Source: Streptomyces armeniacus (lineage in GTDB: Bacteria > Actinomycetota > Actinomycetes > Streptomycetales > Streptomycetaceae). From it: a stretch of DNA of 64,000 bases. The notes beneath the pieces are model-generated. The model was not told the origin of the DNA and searched no databases. It saw only the letters and a program-made list of their open reading frames with translations. This document shows, in pieces, positions 19,249 to 26,776 of this stretch. A program made the position numbers and the translations under genes. The stretch covers positions 7,779,383 to 7,843,382 of the forward strand of contig NZ_CP031320.1 in NCBI RefSeq assembly GCF_003355155.1, read 5' to 3'. How positions within the stretch are numbered: position 1 is the stretch's first letter; every line of letters begins with the position of its first letter.

Positions 19249-19777
19249 AGGGGTTGACCGCGTCCCAGACCGCGCCGACGGCGGCGGAGCCGACGGCTTC
19301 GAGGACGGCGGCGACCTGAGCGCCCGTGAGGAACTCGTCGTGGGTCTCCAGCAGGACGTCCACGCCGAGCCGCGCCGCCAGCGGTGCGGCGCCGGACAGC
19401 AGACGGGCCGCACGGTCGCGCCCCTCCCCCGGCCGCACTTCGCCGCCACCGCCACCGTCGCCACCGCCGCCGAAGACCCGTACGGCGGGGGCGCCGAGCC
19501 TGGCGGCCAGGCGCAGATGCCCGGCCAGGTCTTCCGCCACGTCCGCGCGGTCGGCGGCGACCTGCACGTACGACGCCAGGCACACGACGTCCAGGCCCGC
19601 CGCGGCCAGCCGGGCGGCGACCGCGCCGGCCTCCGCGTCCGGCATGCCGGGGTACGCCAACTGGCCGGGCGCGCAGCGCAGTTCGACGCCGCCGCAGGGG
19701 CCCGTACGGGCCAGGCGCACCACCTCGCCGAGTTCCGCGCCGGGGCAGCCGAGGGTGCTGAACGCGCGCCGGTTCAC
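19036..19777 (-). CDS. Sugar phosphate isomerase/epimerase (xylose-isomerase-like TIM barrel), 3' truncated
   Basis: An AP-endonuclease-2/xylose-isomerase-like TIM barrel, beginning MNRRAFSTLGCPGAELGEVV. Metal-site segments are recognisable: VDVLLETHDEFLTGAQ, VGAVWDAVNPWRAGEPPD, HVQLKDVATAADLRPVLPG and GWFSLEWERAWYPE. Such proteins isomerise or epimerise sugars and inositols. The chain breaks in the last beta strand where the inverted repeat begins, so some 20-40 C-terminal residues are lost. The GTG start overlaps the stop of the upstream Gfo/Idh/MocA gene (GTGA), so the two are coupled. A glycine-rich loop (VFGGGGDGGGGGE) is an oddity. Confidence 0.85.
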
Positions 19778-20796
19778 GCCGGCACTCCGTCCGTGTGCAG
19801 CGCGACCCGGCCGCCCTCGGCCGCCGACCGGTACACGGCGAGCGCGGCGGCCACCACCGACCGGCCGTAGGCGGCGTCCACGTAGCGGGCGCCGGGTTCA
19901 CCGCGTACGGCGGCGACGAAGCCGTCCAACTGGGCGCGCAGCGCGTGCCGCTGGCGGCCGGGGTCGGCGGCGAGCAGCTGGGCGGACGTGCCGCCGCGCA
20001 GCAGGAACAGGCCCTCGGTGGCGGAGACCCGCAGCGTGGCCCGGTCCATCACCACCTCGGTCTCGTCGAAGTACGGGGCGCCGCGGCTGGTGAGGGCGAC
20101 GCTCGCGCTGGTGCCGTCGGCCAGCTCCACCAGGGCGAGGGCGTCGGTCTCCACCTCGACGCCGTCCCGGCCGCGTACGATGCCGCTGACCCGCCGTACC
20201 GGGGAGCCGGTGAACCACTGGATGCGGTCCAGGCCGTGGGTGCCGACGTTGAGGACGATGCCGCCGCCGGCCAGCTCGCGGTCGAAGAACCACGGCGGCC
20301 GCGACCCGGGCTCGTAGTGCGCCGAACGCCGGTGGGTGACCAGTACGGGACGGCCGAACTCCCCCGAGGCGACGATCCGTTGCGCCTCCTGGTCCAGCGG
20401 GTCGAAGTGGACGACGTGGGCGACGGCGAGCAGGGTGCCGGCCCGGTCGCAGGCGTCCACCATCCGGGTGCAGTCCTCGACGGTGGTCGCCATCGGCTTC
20501 TCCACCAGCACGTGCAGCCCGGCCGCGGCGGCGTCGGCGACCATCGGGGTGTGCAGGGCGTGCGGGGCCGCGACGATGACCGCGTGCAGCTCCCCGGCCG
20601 CGAACATGTCGCGGTGGTCGGTGAAGACGGGCACACCGGCGGGCGCCAGGTCACGGGCGGCGGAGGGGCGGGTGTCGCAGATCGCGGCGATCTCGTAGCC
20701 CCGCGCGTCGGCGGCCGCACGTACGTGGGCGGCGCCGACGCTTCCCGCGCCGATCACACCGATGCGGAACCGACCGGTGACCGGGTCGCTGCTCAT
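19774..20796 (-). CDS. Gfo/Idh/MocA family oxidoreductase
   Basis: A 340-residue NAD(P)-dependent dehydrogenase of sugars, inositols or sugar acids. The Rossmann motif is RIGVIGAGSVGAAHVRAA. The family lysine motif is LHVLVEKPMATT, in the EKP form, and the catalytic-side segment is GGGIVLNVGTHGLDRIQWF. Length and motifs are normal. It starts four bases inside the end of the GntR-type regulator frame and overlaps the isomerase, so the three minus-strand genes form one operon. The substrate is unknown; the neighbouring lyase and aldolase suggest an acidic sugar. Confidence 0.92.
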   Translation of the reverse strand: MSSDPVTGRFRIGVIGAGSVGAAHVRAAADARGYEIAAICDTRPSAARDLAPAGVPVFTDHRDMFAAGELHAVIVAAPHALHTPMVADAAAAGLHVLVEKPMATTVEDCTRMVDACDRAGTLLAVAHVVHFDPLDQEAQRIVASGEFGRPVLVTHRRSAHYEPGSRPPWFFDRELAGGGIVLNVGTHGLDRIQWFTGSPVRRVSGIVRGRDGVEVETDALALVELADGTSASVALTSRGAPYFDETEVVMDRATLRVSATEGLFLLRGGTSAQLLAADPGRQRHALRAQLDGFVAAVRGEPGARYVDAAYGRSVVAAALAVYRSAAEGGRVALHTDGVPA

Positions 20797-20937
20797 GCAT
20801 TGTCTCCTGTCGAGAAGGTGAGGAAGGGTCGAACGGCACGCGTGCGTACGGCACGCGCGCTCTGGAACGTCTTTGAGTACGGGCTTCGGGAACGGGATTT
20901 GGGTACGGCTCTGGGAACGGCCCGGAACGCCGCTTCA

Positions 20938-22073
20938 GACCGCGGCCGCCGTACGGGCGGCACCGCACGAGGCGCGGACCACCAGCCGGGGCTGGATCTC
21001 CACTCGGTGGCAGAGGGCGTCGTCGCCCGTCTCCATCCGGCCCAGCAGCAGCCGGGCAGACAGCGCGCCCACCTCGGACTTGGGCGGCGAGACCGCGGTG
21101 AGCGGCACGTCGCCGACCTCCGCGACCTCGTCGTCGTACGCGACGACCGCGAGGTCGTCCGGCACCGCCAGCCCTTGCCGCCGTGCCTCGACCACCAGGG
21201 CCGCGGCGTCCCGGTCGCCGTGGCAGAAGACGGCCGTGACGCCCGCGGCGGCGCAGGAGCGCACGTACGCGGCGATCTCCGCGGGCGCCCACACCTCCTG
21301 CCGGGCCACCGCGCCGTCGGCGGCGTCGAGCCCGAGGAGCGCCACGGCGTCGTCGAAGCCGCGGGCGACGCTCGCCGACGTGCCGGTGCGCAGCCTGCCG
21401 AGGTGCCCGACCCGCCGGTGGCCCAGGCCGCGCAGGTGCCGCAGCGCGAGGCAGACGCCGCCGCCGTGGTCGGTGCCGACGTACGACGTGGAGTCGTCGG
21501 GCTCCGGCGCCGGGGCCTGCGCTCCACCAGGACGTACGGCAGGGGCAGTTCGCGCAGGCCGTCCACGTACGCCTGCGGGTCGCTCATGAGGTGCAGGTTC
21601 GGTACGAGCAGCAGGCCCTGCACGCCGCTGTCCCGCATCGCCCGCAACTCGTCCTGCTCCACTCCGAGGTCGTACTTGGACGACGCGAGGACGACACCCG
21701 CGCCCGCCTCGCGCAGCACCCGCTGGATCCCGTCCACGACCCGGGGGTAGTAGTACGTCGTCGACGGCACGAGCACGCCGACGAGCCGCCGCCCCGCCGG
21801 TGCCGCCGGTTCCTCGGCGGCCTGGTCGGCGGCGGGCGTGACGAAGGTGCCCGCGCCCTGGCGGCGCTGGACGATGCCCTCGGCGACCAGTTCGCCCACG
21901 GCGCGGCGCAGTGTGTTGATGCTCACCGACAGCGAATCGGCGAGTTCCCGTTCGACGGGGAGCTGTGCGCCGGGCGCCCAGAGGCCGTTTTCGATATTCG
22001 TGCGCAGCCGCTCCGCAACGTGCAGGTATTTGGGTCCCCGAAGGAATGAATCATTCTTCCCTGCCGACTTCAT
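20938..22073 (-). pseudogene. GntR-type transcriptional regulator with sugar-binding domain, frameshifted
   Basis: The N-terminus is a GntR winged helix (YLHVAERLRTNIENGLWAPG, LSVSINTLRRAVGELV, QRRQGAGTFV). A LacI/GalR-type periplasmic-binding-like sensor domain follows (RRLVGVLVPSTTYYYPRVVDG). After VLVERR at about 21515 the frame shifts by one base. The correct continuation APAPEPDDSTSYVGT is in the neighbouring frame and runs to a stop at about 20935 (FCHGDRDAAALVVEA, AVPDDLAVVAYDDEVAEV). The shift sits in a C/G run and may be a sequencing error or a real one-base deletion. In the original frame the product would instead run to 20793 with a nonsense Arg/Pro/Ser-rich tail. Intact, it would probably repress the divergent genes according to a sugar ligand. 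Confidence 0.85.
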
Positions 22074-22178
22074 GCCAGGAGATTGCGCTAATCATGCTCT
22101 TGCGTCAAGAACTCCGCGATGCTTTTCTGGCCGCAGTGGCAAGAAATCAAGAATTCATTCCGGAATAGGGAATGAATT
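22044..22178. promoter_or_regulatory. Two related palindromes, candidate operators of the GntR-type regulator
   Basis: GAATGA-A-TCATTC at 22044-22056 is a perfect palindrome over the first codons of the regulator. AATTCATTCC and GGAATGAATT at 22152-22178 form a perfect 10-bp inverted repeat, spacer seven, just before the divergent epimerase gene. Both use the half-site GGAATGA. The region is much richer in A+T than the surroundings. The arrangement suggests autoregulation plus control of the divergent operon. Confidence 0.6.
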
Positions 22179-22194
22179 AAGCGCGGGAGAAGTG

Positions 22195-23229
22195 ATGAGC
22201 GAATTGCTGACCGGGCCACGGGAACTCCGGGAGGAACTCGCCCGGCCCGGACCGGACTTGACGGCCGAGGCCGGTTCCTGGCCCGGCGACGTACTCGTCC
22301 TGGGCGCGGGCGGCAAGACCGGCGCCGGAATCGCCGCCATGGCCCGCCGCGCGCTCGCGGCAGCGGGCCGTACGGACGCGCGGGTGCTCGCGGTCTCCCG
22401 GTGGACGGACACAGCGGCGCGCGAACAGCTCGCGGCGTACGGCGTCGAGACGGTCGCCGCCGACCTGTCGGACCCGGGCGCCCTGGCCCAACTGCCGGAC
22501 GCCGGGGCGGTGATCCACCTCGTGGGCGCCAAGTTCGGCACCGCCACCGCGCCCGAACAGGCCTGGCTGACCAACACGGTGCTGCCCGACCACGTCGCCC
22601 GGCGCTGGCCCGCGGCCCGGACCGTCGCCCTGTCCACGGGCAACGTGTACGGGATGACCGCCCCCGTCACCGGCGGCTCCCCGGAGGGCGACCCGCCACG
22701 TCCGGAGGGCGACTACGCCGTCACCTGCCTCGGCCGCGAACGGGTCTTCACCCACGCCGCCCGCACCCGTGACACCCCCGTCGCCCTGATCCGCCTCAAC
22801 TACGCCGTCGAGCCGCGCTACGGCGTCCTCGCCGACCTCGCCCGCACGCTGCTCGCCGGGCGGCCCGTCGCCCTGGACACCGGCGCCGTCAACGTCGTAT
22901 GGCAGCGCTACGCCAACGAGGTCGTCCTGCGCAGCATCGGACACGCCCGCGGCGGCGACCCGTTCACGCTGAACCTCACCGGACCGGAGACGGCCGGCGT
23001 CCGTACACTCGCCCTGCGGCTCGCCGAACGCCTGGGCGTGAAGGCCGAGTTCACCGGGGAGCCGCCCGCGACCAGCCTGCTGAGCGACGCCACGGCCTGC
23101 CACGCGCTGTTCGGCTACCCGGACCGCACCCTCGGGCAGCTCGTCGACCTCCAGGCGGCCTGGCTGCGCGCGGGCAACGAAGTGTGGGACAGGCCCACCA
23201 AGTTCGAGCGCCGGGACGGCCGCTTCTGA
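22195..23229 (+). CDS. NAD-dependent epimerase/dehydratase family protein
   Basis: An extended-type short-chain dehydrogenase, 344 residues. A nucleotide-binding glycine motif follows a short N-terminal extension (DVLVLGAGGKTGAGIAAMARR). Other segments are VIHLVGAKFG and VALSTGNVYGMTAPV, where the usual active-site YxxxK is replaced by DYAVTCLGRERVF. The active tyrosine is recognisable but the lysine is not, so the chemistry may be altered. The start at 22195 has GGGAG upstream. It is the first gene of the plus-strand operon and ends TGATG with the next gene. Related proteins sit beside DapA-like aldolases in actinobacterial sugar loci, which is the best clue to its role. Confidence 0.83.
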   Translation: MSELLTGPRELREELARPGPDLTAEAGSWPGDVLVLGAGGKTGAGIAAMARRALAAAGRTDARVLAVSRWTDTAAREQLAAYGVETVAADLSDPGALAQLPDAGAVIHLVGAKFGTATAPEQAWLTNTVLPDHVARRWPAARTVALSTGNVYGMTAPVTGGSPEGDPPRPEGDYAVTCLGRERVFTHAARTRDTPVALIRLNYAVEPRYGVLADLARTLLAGRPVALDTGAVNVVWQRYANEVVLRSIGHARGGDPFTLNLTGPETAGVRTLALRLAERLGVKAEFTGEPPATSLLSDATACHALFGYPDRTLGQLVDLQAAWLRAGNEVWDRPTKFERRDGRF

Positions 23230-24290
23230 TGCCGTACGCCCTGCCTCCGGGCGCCGCCGCGCTCCTGCGCCGCGGCACCGTCATCCCCGCTCACCCCCTG
23301 GCCCTGCGCGCCGACCGCACCCTGGACGAACGCCGCCAGCGCGCCCTGACCCGCTACTACGCGGCGGCCGGCGCCGGGGGCGTGGCCGTCGGCGTGCACA
23401 CCACGCAGTTCGCCGTACGGGACCACGGGCTGCTGCGCGCCGTACTCGAACTCGCCGCAGAGGAGGCCGAAAAGGCCGCGGGCGACCGGCCGTTCCTGCG
23501 GATCGCCGGCGTGTGCGGACCCGTACAACAGGCCGTGCGGGAGGCCCGTACGGCCCGCGAACTGGGCTACGACGCCGTCCTCGTCTCCCCCGCCGGGCTG
23601 CCCGACGCGGACCTCGACGCGCTCCTGGACCGCAGCGCCGCCGTCGGCGAGGTGCTGCCGGTGATCGGCTTCTACCTCCAGGAGGCCGTCGGCGGGCGCT
23701 ACCTGCCGCGCGCGTACTGGCGGCGGCTGGCCGACCAGGAGTCGACCGTCGCCGTGAAGGCCGCCCCGTTCGACCGGTACCGCACCCTCGAACTCGTCCA
23801 GGGCGTCGCCGACTCGGAGCGCGGCGGGGACGTCGCCTTGTACACCGGCAACGACGACGCCATCGTCGCCGACCTGCTCACGCCGTACCACGTGACCGGG
23901 CCCGCGGGCCCGGTCGTACGGCACTTCGCGGGCGGGCTCCTCGGGCACTGGGCGGTGTGGACGCGTTCGGCGGTGCGGCTGCTCGGCGACGTCCACGCCG
24001 CCCGCGACGGCGACGCTGCCGCGCGGCAGCGCGCCCTGGCGCGGCTGGCCGGGGACACCGACGCCAACGCGGCGGTCTACGACGTACGCGGTGGCTTCGC
24101 CGGGTGCATCGCCGGTGTACACGAAGTGCTGCGGCGCCAGGGCCTGTTGGCCGGGACCTGGTGCCTGGACCCCGCGGAGTGCCTCTCGCCAGGCCAGACG
24201 GAGGAGATCGCCCGCGTACACGCCGCGTACCACTGGCTGCGAGAGGAGGACGCGTTCGTCACCGACGGGCTGACCCGCTGGCTGCCGTGA
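23229..24290 (+). CDS. Dihydrodipicolinate synthase family (DapA-like) aldolase
   Basis: A 353-residue protein of the class I DapA/NAL aldolase superfamily, longer than DapA itself (about 290). Barrel segments are recognisable: RRGTVIPAHPLALRADRTLDERRQ, AGAGGVAVGVHTTQF and ELGYDAVLVSPAGL. The Schiff-base lysine is probably the one in STVAVKAAPFDRY. It overlaps the epimerase stop by one base and is clearly co-translated. In a locus with a polysaccharide lyase it more likely splits or dehydrates a 2-keto-3-deoxy sugar acid than makes dihydrodipicolinate. That function is inferred from context. Confidence 0.83.
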   Translation: MPYALPPGAAALLRRGTVIPAHPLALRADRTLDERRQRALTRYYAAAGAGGVAVGVHTTQFAVRDHGLLRAVLELAAEEAEKAAGDRPFLRIAGVCGPVQQAVREARTARELGYDAVLVSPAGLPDADLDALLDRSAAVGEVLPVIGFYLQEAVGGRYLPRAYWRRLADQESTVAVKAAPFDRYRTLELVQGVADSERGGDVALYTGNDDAIVADLLTPYHVTGPAGPVVRHFAGGLLGHWAVWTRSAVRLLGDVHAARDGDAAARQRALARLAGDTDANAAVYDVRGGFAGCIAGVHEVLRRQGLLAGTWCLDPAECLSPGQTEEIARVHAAYHWLREEDAFVTDGLTRWLP

Positions 24291-24342
24291 TCCACCGCGC
24301 CCCGCGCCGCACCGCCCGTCCCCCCAACCGGAAAGAGGAACG

Positions 24343-25275
24343 ATGAAGACCAAGACGAAGACCGTGCTCCTCGTCGGCACCGCGACCGCCCTGCTCGCCA
24401 CCTTCAACCTCGCCCCCCAGGCCACGGCCGAACGCACCGGCGACAAACCGCGTCCGGCCGCCGCCCCGCAGCAGAACGGCTTCGAGCGGCCGGCCGCGGG
24501 CAACCCGTACACGGTCTCCGAATGGGCCGCGGACGGCTGGGACCTCGCCGACGGGCCGGGAGGCGGCACGCCGCAGGGCTGGGACACCCGTACGAGCATC
24601 GACGGCGAAACGCCCGCGCACAGCGGCGCCAAGTCGCTGCGCGTCTTCTACCCGGAGGGGCAGATAGGCCCGGAGAACTCCGGGGCCCTCGCGCCGTTCC
24701 GCGTGCCCGAGTCGCGTGAGTACTACCTGTCGTTCTGGGTAAAGTTCAGCGACGACTTCAGCTGGGGCACCACACAGTTCGCGGGCAAGGTCGGGATCGG
24801 GCTGTCCGGCGGCGGCGCCTGCTCCGGCGGGGAGCAGTGCGACGGCACCAACGGCTTCAGCTCCCGCCCGATCTGGACCAAGAGCAGCGGCACGGCGGCC
24901 GTCTACTACTACAGCATGGAGCACGAGGGCGAGTACGGCGACCACGTGGTTCTGCGGAAGGACGGCGCCGACATCCAGTGGCCGAAGGGCGAGTGGGTCA
25001 ACGTCGTCCAGCGGCTGAAGGTCAACACCGTCACCGACGGGCAGGCGAACCCCGACGGCGAACTCGAGATCTTCTACAATGGCGAGTCCGCCGCCGAGAA
25101 GACCGGCCTGCGCTTCGTCACCAACGACGACCAGATCGACAAGGCGCACTTCTCCAGCTTCGCGGGCGGCGGCACCCCCGAGTTCGCCCCTGCCGACGAC
25201 GGATACATCTGGTACGACGACGTCAAGGTCTCGACCGACAGGGCGGACATCTGCGAGCTGAGCAGCTGTTCCTGA
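24343..25275 (+). CDS. Secreted polysaccharide lyase-like protein
   Basis: A 310-residue exported protein. The signal peptide (MKTKTKTVLLVGTATALLAT...PQATA) leads into a concanavalin-like beta-jelly-roll. Segments such as YYLSFWVKFSDDFSWG, KVGIGLSGGGACSGG and NGFSSRPIW, and a tyrosine-rich VYYYSMEHEGEYGD, resemble polysaccharide lyases of the PL14/alginate-glucuronan group, which cleave uronic-acid polymers by beta-elimination. Four cysteines probably form disulfides. It has GGAAAGAGGAACG before the ATG and closes the operon that begins with the epimerase. A terminator follows at 25302. The polymer it cuts is not known. Confidence 0.75.
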   Translation: MKTKTKTVLLVGTATALLATFNLAPQATAERTGDKPRPAAAPQQNGFERPAAGNPYTVSEWAADGWDLADGPGGGTPQGWDTRTSIDGETPAHSGAKSLRVFYPEGQIGPENSGALAPFRVPESREYYLSFWVKFSDDFSWGTTQFAGKVGIGLSGGGACSGGEQCDGTNGFSSRPIWTKSSGTAAVYYYSMEHEGEYGDHVVLRKDGADIQWPKGEWVNVVQRLKVNTVTDGQANPDGELEIFYNGESAAEKTGLRFVTNDDQIDKAHFSSFAGGGTPEFAPADDGYIWYDDVKVSTDRADICELSSCS

Positions 25276-25301
25276 CCCGTCCCGCCCCGCACGACCGGGC
25301 C

Positions 25302-25332
25302 GGGAGGCCGCCGCGGATCCCGGCGGCCTCCC
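25302..25332 (+). terminator. Stem-loop terminator after the polysaccharide lyase gene
   Basis: GGGAGGCCGCC pairs perfectly with GGCGGCCTCCC around a nine-base loop, 27 bases after the lyase stop codon. There is no U tract, as is usual in Streptomyces. Confidence 0.75.
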
Positions 25333-25362
25333 GCCTCCGGCGCCCTCTGCGCCACGGGCCGC

Positions 25363-25431
25363 ACCCGCACCCGCACCCGCACCCGCACCCGCACCCTCAC
25401 CCGCACCCGTATCCGCACCCGCACCCGCACT
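25363..25431. repeat. GCACCC hexanucleotide repeat
   Basis: About eleven near-perfect copies of the hexamer GCACCC with two variant units (CTCACCC, GTATCC). The run ends just before the adapter at 25448. Low-complexity DNA of this kind commonly ends short-read contigs, which fits the junction here. Confidence 0.8.
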
Positions 25432-25447
25432 GGAGAACGTCCTTGCC

Positions 25448-25565
25448 CAGTCTCTGATATACATCTCCGAGCACACGAGACGGACTCCAATGTCGCATGC
25501 CGTCCAAGTCTAGACAAACACAATAAAGCATATACGTACAGTACACCCACTCACTTTACCAATCT
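25448..25565. other. Sequencing-adapter read-through (Nextera i7 side, index near N705)
   Basis: Bases 25448-25466 match the reverse mosaic end CTGTCTCTTATACACATCT at 16 of 19. Bases 25467-25481 match CCGAGCCCACGAGAC at 14 of 15. Bases 25482-25489 read GGACTCCA, one base from i7 index N705 (GGACTCCT). Bases 25490-25504 match ATCTCGTATGCCGTC at 13 of 15. The A-rich, AT-rich stretch to about 25565 is what follows when a read runs past the adapter end. None of this is genomic. Confidence 0.97.
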
Positions 25566-26609
25566 TCACGCCACTACATCGCCAACCCCGACCTCGTCAC
25601 CCGCCTCGCCCTCGGCCGTGAACTGGCACCGGGCGACCCGAACACGTACTACACGGGCGGCGCCGGGCGCGGTCGGGGCGGGGCCGCGGAGGTGGAGGTA
25701 CGAGGGCGGGTGGTTGTTCAGCTCCGTCACCAACTCGTCGTACGCGGCGAGGGTTTCGTCGTCGGCCGTGTACGGATAGGTGGCACGCGTACGGGCGTCG
25801 GCGGTGAAGACGTCGTCCGCCGTCCAGTACGGCGACAGGCGTATGCCGACGCACTGCCCGTCCCACGGTTCGGCGACCGCGTCGACGACCTCGAGCAGCA
25901 GCCGTTCGCGGCGGGTGCCGTACGCGTCCGTTCGGTGGTTCAGCCGCGGGTTGAGGAACTGCGGGAGCAGCATCGATCCGTTGGCGGCGACCTCGACGCC
26001 GTCGAAGCCCGCGCGGCGGGCGTTGCGCGCGGCGGCACCGTATTCCGCGACCGTGGCGGCGATGTCCGCTGCGGTCAACTCGCGCGGAGTGACCGTCCGC
26101 TGGAAGCCGCCTCCGGTGAACACCCTCTCGCCGGGGTTCACGGGGGAGGGGCCGGCGGGTGGGGCGCCGTGGTGGTGGTCGGGGTGGGAGTTGGCGCCGG
26201 CGTGCCAGAGCTGGAGGACGATGCGGCCGCCGAGGGCGTGGACGAGGTCGGTGACACGGCGCCATGCGGTGACCTGGCGGTCGGTGTGGATGCCGGGGAC
26301 GTGGGGGAAGCCGACGGCTCGCGGGCTGGTCCAGGTGCCTTCGGTGACGATGAGTCCGGCGGTGGCGCGCTGGGCGTAGTAGGCGGCGTGGAGGGCGGTG
26401 GGCGCGAGGTGCGGGTTGGTGGCGCGGGCACGGGTGATGGGCGCCATGACCACGCGGTTGGGCAGCCGGAGGCCGCCGAGCTCGTACGGCCGCAGCAGGG
26501 CGGCCGTACGTGCGCCGGGTGCCGCCGGTGCGGACTGCGCGCTCTCTGCGTCCTGTGCGTCGTTGTCAGCACCCTGTGCGTCCGGTGCCGTTGTACGGGT
26601 GGTGGTCAT
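25566..26609 (-). CDS. Old Yellow Enzyme-type NADH:flavin oxidoreductase, 3' part inverted by a fold-back
   Basis: An FMN-dependent ene-reductase of the OYE family. After a Gln/Ala/Asp-rich N-terminus come LRLPNRVVMAPITRARA, GLIVTEGTWTSP, RIVLQLWHAGANSHPD, the substrate-binding pair in place of HxxH/N, FDGVEVAANGSMLLPQFLNP and NHRTDAYGTRRERLL. The true chain ends near YLHLRGP at about 25680. From there the minus-strand frame is nonsense. The missing family C-terminus (HYIANPDLVTRLALG, NTYYTGG) is instead encoded on the plus strand at 25572-25662. The gene is therefore broken by an inversion at a contig end. The ATG at 26609 has GAGGAG upstream. Confidence 0.85.
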   Translation of the reverse strand: MTTTRTTAPDAQGADNDAQDAESAQSAPAAPGARTAALLRPYELGGLRLPNRVVMAPITRARATNPHLAPTALHAAYYAQRATAGLIVTEGTWTSPRAVGFPHVPGIHTDRQVTAWRRVTDLVHALGGRIVLQLWHAGANSHPDHHHGAPPAGPSPVNPGERVFTGGGFQRTVTPRELTAADIAATVAEYGAAARNARRAGFDGVEVAANGSMLLPQFLNPRLNHRTDAYGTRRERLLLEVVDAVAEPWDGQCVGIRLSPYWTADDVFTADARTRATYPYTADDETLAAYDELVTELNNHPPSYLHLRGPAPTAPGAARVVRVRVARCQFTAEGEAGDEVGVGDVVA

Positions 26610-26776
26610 CGTGCTGCTCCTCGATGTCGCGCCGATGCGGCGGGCCGTCCGCCGGGTGCTCGTTACGGGGACGGAGCGGAGCGGCGAAAGGTGACCGCGG
26701 GGCCGTCCCGGGGGCCGCCGCCCGCCGGACGTAAACCCGTAGGCGGTGCCACGGCGCCTCCCGTACGGTGCCCGCT

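Noticed and set aside
16910..19777. One 955-residue open frame running from the isomerase through to the EEP phosphatase
   Set aside because: The isomerase and the phosphatase share a frame by chance across the otsB region, which codes in another frame. The middle has no domain and is Arg/Ala nonsense.
19795..21750. 651-residue plus-strand frame opposite the Gfo/Idh/MocA and GntR-type genes
   Set aside because: It is antisense to two well-supported genes and has a composition-driven Val/Gly/Arg sequence.
25363..25431. CRISPR array or regulatory repeat
   Set aside because: The unit is a 6-bp microsatellite without spacers and sits at a contig end.
25500..25565. A+T-rich stretch as a horizontally acquired piece or promoter
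   Set aside because: It directly continues the P7 adapter and fits read-through noise.
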